From contig JBCCDY010000006.1 in NCBI GenBank assembly GCA_039030555.1, positions 186,001 through 250,000 on the forward strand: 64,000 bases of DNA. The letters run 5' to 3'. The notes under the pieces are model-generated. The model worked only from the letters and a program-made list of their open reading frames with translations. It was not told the DNA's origin and did not search any database. The position numbers and the translations under genes are program-made. Positions 58,723 through 64,000 of the stretch are shown piece by piece. Origin of the DNA: JBCCDY01 sp039030555. Its GTDB lineage: Bacteria; Bacteroidota; Bacteroidia; Cytophagales; Cyclobacteriaceae. Each line of letters begins with the position of its first letter. The first letter of the stretch is position 1.

Positions 58723-61044
58723 TTATAATGTAAGGTCCCCACCGAACCTATCAAGGTTCATCACTTTAGTCCATGCAGCTATAAAATCATTCACGAAGCG
58801 TTCTTTTGCATCATCACTTGCATATACCTCAGCGAGAGCACGCAGTTCAGAGTTAGATCCAAAAATCAGGTCAGCTCTACTTGCTTCCCATATTTTTTCC
58901 TCTGTTCCTCTTTTATATCCATTAAAAATATACTTATTCTCGTCTGCTGCTTTCCACTCATACTCCATACTGAGTAAATTCCTGAAATAATCATTAGTTA
59001 AAGAACCTTTATTTTTAGTCAATATACCTAATTCTGAGCCATCATAATTGGCCCCCAAAGCACGCATACCACCTACCAATACCGTCATTTCAGGTGCGGA
59101 TAAAGTAAGTAACTGAGCTTTATCAACCAGTAACTCTTCTGTAGTAAGTGTGTACTCTGTCTTTTGATAATTTCTGAAACCATCGGCCATAGGCTCGAGT
59201 AAAGCCATTCCCTCAATATCCGTTTGTTCCTGTTTAGCATCTACTCGACCGGGAGTAAATGGAACAGTTATATTAAAACCAGCATTTTTAGCTGCTTTTT
59301 CAATCGCTGCACTTCCACCTAGCACAATCAAGTCGGCTATTGAAATTTTCTTCGTTTCGGTATCAAAATCGGCTTTCAATTCTTCAAAGAAAGACAATAC
59401 TTTCCTTAACTGTTTTGGATTATTAGACTCCCAATTTACCTGTGGCTCAAGCCCGATTCTAGCACCATTAGCACCACCTCTTCGATCAGAATCTCTATAA
59501 GTTGCGGCAGCTCCCCAGGCAGTACTTACCAGCTCATCGATGGTAAGGTCCGATTTCTTAATTTTAGTTTTTAACGAAGCAATTTCCTTAGCGTTTGCCT
59601 GCTCATAATCAACTATTGGAATAGGGTCTTGCCAAATAAATTCTTCTTCAGGTATCTCTGGCCCAAGATAAGTTGCCCTTGGCCCCATATCCCGATGAGT
59701 AAGCTTAAACCATGCTTTTGCAAATGCTTTATTGAATTCTTCAGGGTTTTCATAAAATCTTTTTGAGATTTTCTTGTACTCTGGGTCTTTTATTAAAGCA
59801 ATATCTGTAACAAACATACCGGGTTTGTGCTTTTTGTTTTCGTCGAATGCATCAGGATACAATTTCTCTGGGTTAACAGCTTCAAACTGCCATGCACCAC
59901 CAGGGCTTTTTACCAATTCCCACTCATTCTCAAATAATGCCTTAAAATATCCCTGCCCCCATTCTACGGGCGTTTCAGTCCAAATAATCTCCAGACCGGA
60001 AGTAATGGCATCAGGTCCTTTTCCCGACTTATAATCACTTTCCCATCCGAAACCCATTTCTTCTATACTTGCTGCTTCAGGGGAGGCTCCCATGTGGTGT
60101 TCTTCAGCTGCACCGTGTGCCTTGCCTAAGGTATGCCCTCCGGCGATGAGTGCAACGGTTTCTTCATCGTTCATGCCCATTCTTCCAAAAGATGTTCTAA
60201 TATCTTTCGCTGAAGCAACGGGATCCGGATTACCGTTTGGCCCCTGAGGATTTACATAAATTAATCCCATCTGAACAGCAGCGAGTGGCATTTCCAGCTC
60301 ACCATCTGTCCAGCGTTGATCATTAGCAAGAAACTTATCTTCCGAACCCCAATAAACATCCGTCTGAGGTTCCCAGGTGTCTACGCGTCCTCCTGCAAAA
60401 CCAAGTGTTTCAAAACCTGCAGTTTCTAGCGCTACATTACCAGTTAAAATAAAAAGATCAGCCCAGGAAATAGCCTGCCCGTACTTCTGCTTAATCGGCC
60501 ATAACAACCTCCTTGCTTTATCAAGATTGGCGTTATCTGGCCAGCTATTCTGTGGTGCAAATCGTTGCTTTCCTTCTCTGGTACCTCCTCTTCCATCCCC
60601 TGACCGATAGGTACCTGCGCTATGCCATGACATTCTGATGAATAGGCCAACATAGCTTCCGAAGTCAGCCGGCCACCATTCTTGAGAGTCAGTCATCAGG
60701 TTTTTTATATCTTCTTTTAATCCGACATAATCCAGATTTTCAAACTCTTTTTTATAATTAAACTCTTCCCCCAGAGGATTCGATAGCATAGCATTCTTGC
60801 GTAATACAGTCAAATCCAATGAATTTGGCCACCATTCTCGAATATCTTTGGCTTGTCTTTTATCGGATTTCTTCGAAGAATTTCCCGAAAGTTTATCAAA
60901 ACCAAGCGGACACCCTCCGCTTTCTTCTTTTACCTCACCGCTGGCTTCCTGATTCCCAGTAGAGTTAAAGGAAGTTAAGATCAAAAAGGATGTGAAAGCC
61001 AATACTGCCACAACCAATGATACTGTTATTAATTTTTTCTTCAT
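58723..61044 (-). CDS. katG: Catalase-peroxidase KatG with N-terminal export signal
   Basis: The 773-residue enzyme has both KatG halves. Key residues are intact: distal RMSWHSAGTYR (Arg137, Trp140, His141), the Tyr263 (LIYVNPQGPNG) and Met289 that form the Trp-Tyr-Met cross-link, and the proximal haem His304 in GGHTLGKAH. It destroys hydrogen peroxide. Unusually the chain starts with KKK and a 20-residue hydrophobic segment (LITVSLVVAVLAFTSFLIL), then a linker, before the canonical GCPLGF start, so it should be exported or membrane-anchored. It is divergent from oxyR (81-bp gap) and followed by hemA. Confidence 0.97.
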   Translation of the reverse strand: MKKKLITVSLVVAVLAFTSFLILTSFNSTGNQEASGEVKEESGGCPLGFDKLSGNSSKKSDKRQAKDIREWWPNSLDLTVLRKNAMLSNPLGEEFNYKKEFENLDYVGLKEDIKNLMTDSQEWWPADFGSYVGLFIRMSWHSAGTYRSGDGRGGTREGKQRFAPQNSWPDNANLDKARRLLWPIKQKYGQAISWADLFILTGNVALETAGFETLGFAGGRVDTWEPQTDVYWGSEDKFLANDQRWTDGELEMPLAAVQMGLIYVNPQGPNGNPDPVASAKDIRTSFGRMGMNDEETVALIAGGHTLGKAHGAAEEHHMGASPEAASIEEMGFGWESDYKSGKGPDAITSGLEIIWTETPVEWGQGYFKALFENEWELVKSPGGAWQFEAVNPEKLYPDAFDENKKHKPGMFVTDIALIKDPEYKKISKRFYENPEEFNKAFAKAWFKLTHRDMGPRATYLGPEIPEEEFIWQDPIPIVDYEQANAKEIASLKTKIKKSDLTIDELVSTAWGAAATYRDSDRRGGANGARIGLEPQVNWESNNPKQLRKVLSFFEELKADFDTETKKISIADLIVLGGSAAIEKAAKNAGFNITVPFTPGRVDAKQEQTDIEGMALLEPMADGFRNYQKTEYTLTTEELLVDKAQLLTLSAPEMTVLVGGMRALGANYDGSELGILTKNKGSLTNDYFRNLLSMEYEWKAADENKYIFNGYKRGTEEKIWEASRADLIFGSNSELRALAEVYASDDAKERFVNDFIAAWTKVMNLDRFGGDLTL

Positions 61045-61089
61045 TTGATTTTTTTATACAAATGTTCCCATTGAAGAGTTATTATTCAA

Positions 61090-61125
61090 ATTGATAATTT
61101 AATTTTAGTTATAGATTTTATCAAT
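61090..61125. promoter_or_regulatory. Candidate OxyR operator between katG and oxyR
   Basis: The 81-bp intergenic region holds ATAA-N11-TTAT (61094-61112), the T-N11-A symmetry bound by LysR-type regulators, nested in ATTGATAA-N20-TTATCAAT (61090-61125). The latter abuts the oxyR start codon, fitting autorepression plus activation of katG. Confidence 0.4.
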
Positions 61126-62055
61126 ATGACTATTCAACAATTACAGTATGTGGTTGCATTACATACCCACAAGCATTTCGTGAAGGCTGCAGAGAGTTGT
61201 TTTGTAACACAACCAACCTTGACTTTACAGTTAAAAAAATTGGAAGAAGAGATTTCAATTGTTCTTTTTGATCGATCAAGCCAACCACTTGAAGCAACAC
61301 CTATGGGCGAAACTTTTGTAACTAAGGCAAGAAGAATTCTCAAAGAGGTCGAGGAGTTGAAAGAACTAGTCAATGATGATAGAAATCAAATAAAAGGAGC
61401 TTTTACTATAGGGATTATTCCGACTCTTGCGCCTTACCTACTACCATTGTTTATCAAAGATTTCGTGCAAAAACATCCGGATACAAGGCTTATTGTTGAG
61501 GAACTGCAAAGTGAAAGGATAATTGAACTTCTTAAAAATAAACAGCTAGACCTTGGGCTGCTCGCTACCCCACTGAGTGAATCTAATATTCGTGAAATTC
61601 CTCTTTTTTACGAGCCCTTCTTAGTTTATACCGATGAGGAAAACGAAATGCTCAAACAGAAGAAAATCGTTAAAGAACAGCTTAAACCCGAGGGCCTTTG
61701 GATTTTAAGGCAAGGGCACTGCTTCAGAAATCAGACCTTGAATATTTGTGATTTCGATACGTCCGAACACCATAAGAATTTGGTAATTGAGGGGGGAAGT
61801 ATTGAAACTTTAAAAAAAATGATTAAGCAGGTATCGGGCTATACTTTGATCCCAGAACTATCCTACGATCATAATAATGATGAACATAATATTATAAAGT
61901 TTACCGACCCCCAACCTGTACGCGAGATTAGCATCATCGCCCACAAACATTTTAATAAAGAACTTTTGATAAATGAACTCAGGAAGTCCATTTTAGAAAA
62001 TGCACCAGATTCTTTTCAAAAAAATACGAAGTTTAAGACGATCAACTGGAGATAA
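61126..62055 (+). CDS. oxyR: OxyR-type LysR-family hydrogen peroxide regulator
   Basis: A 309-residue LysR protein: N-terminal winged helix-turn-helix (FVKAAESCFVTQPTLTLQLKKLEE) and periplasmic-binding-like sensor domain. Cys199 and Cys208 (GHCFRNQTLNIC) are at exactly the E. coli OxyR positions, with the same HC...C spacing, so peroxide sensing through a disulphide is strongly supported. It is divergent from katG, the classic arrangement for autoregulation and activation of katG under peroxide. Confidence 0.95.
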   Translation: MTIQQLQYVVALHTHKHFVKAAESCFVTQPTLTLQLKKLEEEISIVLFDRSSQPLEATPMGETFVTKARRILKEVEELKELVNDDRNQIKGAFTIGIIPTLAPYLLPLFIKDFVQKHPDTRLIVEELQSERIIELLKNKQLDLGLLATPLSESNIREIPLFYEPFLVYTDEENEMLKQKKIVKEQLKPEGLWILRQGHCFRNQTLNICDFDTSEHHKNLVIEGGSIETLKKMIKQVSGYTLIPELSYDHNNDEHNIIKFTDPQPVREISIIAHKHFNKELLINELRKSILENAPDSFQKNTKFKTINWR

Positions 62056-62192
62056 TTGAAAGGGAGATTTTGAAGAAGTTTAATCTCTTGTATAATCATG
62101 AACGAAAATAAGGTACTTAATTAGCTTTTGAGACTTTGTGACTCATTCTTAAGTCCGACCTTCGAAAATAGTTCGCTTTTAGTTGAAATAGC

Positions 62193-62882
62193 TTATGTAC
62201 TCATAAAACCGTCTATAGAATCGAATACATTGAATCTGGTAAATTGCTCTTCCGAATACCAATCCCGTTCTTTGGTTAGTTTTATGGCTTCTGCATGAAG
62301 TTTATGATTGTATGCGAATTTCTTCATGGCGTCCTGGCTCTCCCATACACTGAAGGTAGCCTGTTGAAAAACTGGCCACTCCCCTATTCCAATGGAAAAT
62401 TCACATCCATCCGAACTTTTAATTTGTTCGCTAATCTTTGGGACTTTTTTCCAGAAATAAGTTAGCTCTTTCGTTTTGATGGTAGCCCTTGTCAAAATAG
62501 CCAACTTTCCATTTGTCTTTTTTTCCTCAGATATTTTAAAGGGTTTTTGGCCTGACCATGTTCCCTGCGTGCTTGCAGGATTGAGATAATAAGTTTTTCT
62601 TTTCTCCGACCTTTGCTCATAGGCTTTCAAAATACTTGATTTCTCCTTGAATTGATGAAAGTATTCAGGCTCATCCCAACAGCATAGCATAGCAAAAACG
62701 CCGAAGTTAGGATGCCAAGCAAACCCATTTCCTCCACCTGAGCCCATCAGTTTATAAAATTGGAGTCCTTCGATTTCGCTTAACGGTTTGTGTGCGAACT
62801 GCATCATTTTAAGTGCCCAAAAACAATTGGATAAGCCTTTGAAATGAAAAAAAGTGATCGTTACAAGTTGGCGTTCAATCAT
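62193..62882 (-). CDS. CrtA-like (spheroidene monooxygenase family) protein
   Basis: The 229-residue protein matches the CrtA family: LQFYKLMGSGGGNGFAWHPNFGVFAML, TQGTWSGQKPF, LAILTRATIKTK, FWKKVPKISEQI, FSIGIGEWPVFQQATFSVWES and HAEAIKLTKERDWYSEEQFTRF. CrtA of purple bacteria is a haem-containing oxygenase that adds a keto group at C2 of acyclic carotenoids; Bacteroidota relatives act at C2 of carotenoids or on other isoprenoids. No carotenoid genes are in view. It is convergent with oxyR and divergent from the MpaB-like gene. Confidence 0.82.
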   Translation of the reverse strand: MIERQLVTITFFHFKGLSNCFWALKMMQFAHKPLSEIEGLQFYKLMGSGGGNGFAWHPNFGVFAMLCCWDEPEYFHQFKEKSSILKAYEQRSEKRKTYYLNPASTQGTWSGQKPFKISEEKKTNGKLAILTRATIKTKELTYFWKKVPKISEQIKSSDGCEFSIGIGEWPVFQQATFSVWESQDAMKKFAYNHKLHAEAIKLTKERDWYSEEQFTRFNVFDSIDGFMST

Positions 62883-62964
62883 AGAAACTCAGTAAAAGCA
62901 AAGATTTAAAAGTAATCACAAACAAGCTTGACTCTTTAGATGTTTCATAAATAAAATTAAAGGT

Positions 62965-64000
62965 GTGAAAAGGTTTCCGAGTAGTCTTCTGGATGATATG
63001 AGGTTGGTGATGGACGAGCCTGCCGATTTAGTTGTGAAATCCGTTATGGATTCTAAAACTTTGGATGGTAGGAAATTCTGGAAATTCATGGCAGATATGG
63101 AATCAAATGATCGCTCCATACCAGATGAATTTGAAGAAATCATCTACGAGCATATTCCATATTTTGAAGTCTTGCCCGATTTTACTGATCATAAGCTTCT
63201 AAAAACCAGTGAAGAACTTTTTCTTACCAATACACAGGATTTTTTCCTCCTTTTAGGGGCTTACTCGCTTCCTTATTGTTATGCTGCTGCCAACGGTGCA
63301 AAAGTTCTGTTTCATTCCGGTAGAATGAAAAAAGACGCAGTCAAGAGACTTCAGGAAACAGGAATGTTTGTTTTCAATGTTATGGAACCTAATGCCTTTA
63401 CTGGTATCGGTTTAGGGTTTATTAGCTGCCTGAAAGTTCGTTTACTCCATGCCATGGTCAGATACCAGATCTTAAAGCATGGACATTGGAATGAGCAATG
63501 GGGAATGCCCATCAATCAGGAAGATATGGCCGGTACTAATATCGCTTTTTCAGTAGTAGTACTGGATGGTCTTAAAAAACTTGGATACGAATTATCTGAT
63601 CTTGAAGAACAGGCCTTACTGCACCGCTGGAAAGTTATTGGAACTTTTCTTGGCCTAAGAGAAGAATTATTACTCGATAATAGAAAGGAATCATTTTTCC
63701 TGAGGACTAATATTGAAAAGCGTCAGTTCCGATCCTCAGAAGAAGGAAAAGCTTTGATTAACCAGCTTATTTCAGAATTCGATAATGCTCCAGAGCAAAT
63801 TTATCCAAAGGGATTTGCATCATCTTTCATCCATTATATGATTGGAGATGAGTTTGCTGAGATGCTGGATGTGCCTGACCCTAATTGGACTACTAATCTC
63901 ATTTCATTTAACAAAAGGTGGAATTCGTTAAAAGACAGGTTTGAAATAGTCAAATACATCAGGAAAGCAAAATACGATAGCCTAAAGAAGCAGCTTTTAA
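62965..64000 (+). CDS. Oxygenase MpaB family protein (DUF2236), 3' end beyond window
   Basis: A frame opened by a GTG at 62965 (upstream in-frame stop at 62929, no better start) runs to the window edge, so the stop is missing; 345 residues are seen. The sequence VKRFPSSLLDDMRLVMDEPAD, FLLLGAYSLPYCYAAANGAK, RLLHAMVRYQI (the HxxxR motif) and TNIAFSVVVLDGLKKLGYEL fits the DUF2236 family. Members include the haem b rubber oxygenase Lcp and fungal MpaB. Substrate unknown; probably hydrophobic. It is divergent from the CrtA-like gene, 82 bases apart. Confidence 0.8.
   Translation, partial: MKRFPSSLLDDMRLVMDEPADLVVKSVMDSKTLDGRKFWKFMADMESNDRSIPDEFEEIIYEHIPYFEVLPDFTDHKLLKTSEELFLTNTQDFFLLLGAYSLPYCYAAANGAKVLFHSGRMKKDAVKRLQETGMFVFNVMEPNAFTGIGLGFISCLKVRLLHAMVRYQILKHGHWNEQWGMPINQEDMAGTNIAFSVVVLDGLKKLGYELSDLEEQALLHRWKVIGTFLGLREELLLDNRKESFFLRTNIEKRQFRSSEEGKALINQLISEFDNAPEQIYPKGFASSFIHYMIGDEFAEMLDVPDPNWTTNLISFNKRWNSLKDRFEIVKYIRKAKYDSLKKQLL

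Overview
The window is bacterial chromosome from a member of the Bacteroidota, most likely a Cytophagales-type gliding marine or soil bacterium. The evidence is a PorP/SprF-family protein, a PorE-like TPR/propeller/OmpA protein, two giant surface proteins with gliding-motility-type C-termini, two S8 peptidases with type IX secretion (T9SS) sorting tails, a TonB receptor with a carboxypeptidase-regulatory-like domain, AT-rich intergenic DNA, and promoter-like TAnnTTTG elements typical of Bacteroidota. I saw no tRNA, rRNA, CRISPR array, insertion sequence or prophage. The genus cannot be fixed from sequence reading alone.

Layout. 1-3 kb: end of a carbohydrate-binding-type enzyme, a secreted small protein, a GntP-type permease coupled to a SnoaL-like protein. 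3-12.4 kb (minus strand): a long co-directional run, thioredoxin - DUF6952 - mnmA - lipoprotein - S8 peptidase - rpe - TonB receptor - LpoB-like - COG3014-like lipoprotein. 12.4-18.3 kb: a TrpF-like protein without its catalytic residues, a 1250-residue SBBP/PKD surface protein, an SDR and a GNAT enzyme. 18.3-21.7 kb: an accessory-looking cassette (lipoprotein, beta-barrel, lipoprotein) flanked by a perfect 62-bp direct repeat, one copy of which is the tail of a decayed gene copy. 21.7-29.5 kb: hypothetical proteins, a DUF4159 protein, a 962-residue propeller/Y_Y_Y sensor lacking a kinase, trmB, an NRDE protein and an ABM monooxygenase. 29.5-44.6 kb: surface and T9SS-related block (PorE-like, Ste24-like M48 protease, PorP/SprF, 1873-residue surface protein, large S8 peptidase). 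44.6-57 kb: PaaN, alpha-carbonic anhydrase, a sensor kinase, gamma-glutamyltransferase, an ECF sigma operon with small membrane proteins, a YeeZ-like protein, a hemerythrin-like protein, GNAT and hypotheticals. 57.3-64 kb: hemA-type glutamyl-tRNA reductase, exported KatG, OxyR, a CrtA-like haem monooxygenase and an MpaB/DUF2236 oxygenase that runs off the end.

Most suggestive observations. The last 6.6 kb groups a haem-synthesis enzyme with three predicted haem enzymes and the peroxide regulator OxyR. A long hairpin lies between katG and hemA, just before the hemA start. The 62-bp repeat pair around the 18.3-21.4 kb cassette, and the lysine-rich GFFGFLK repeats inside the kinase-less sensor, are the other structures that ordinary annotation would not explain.
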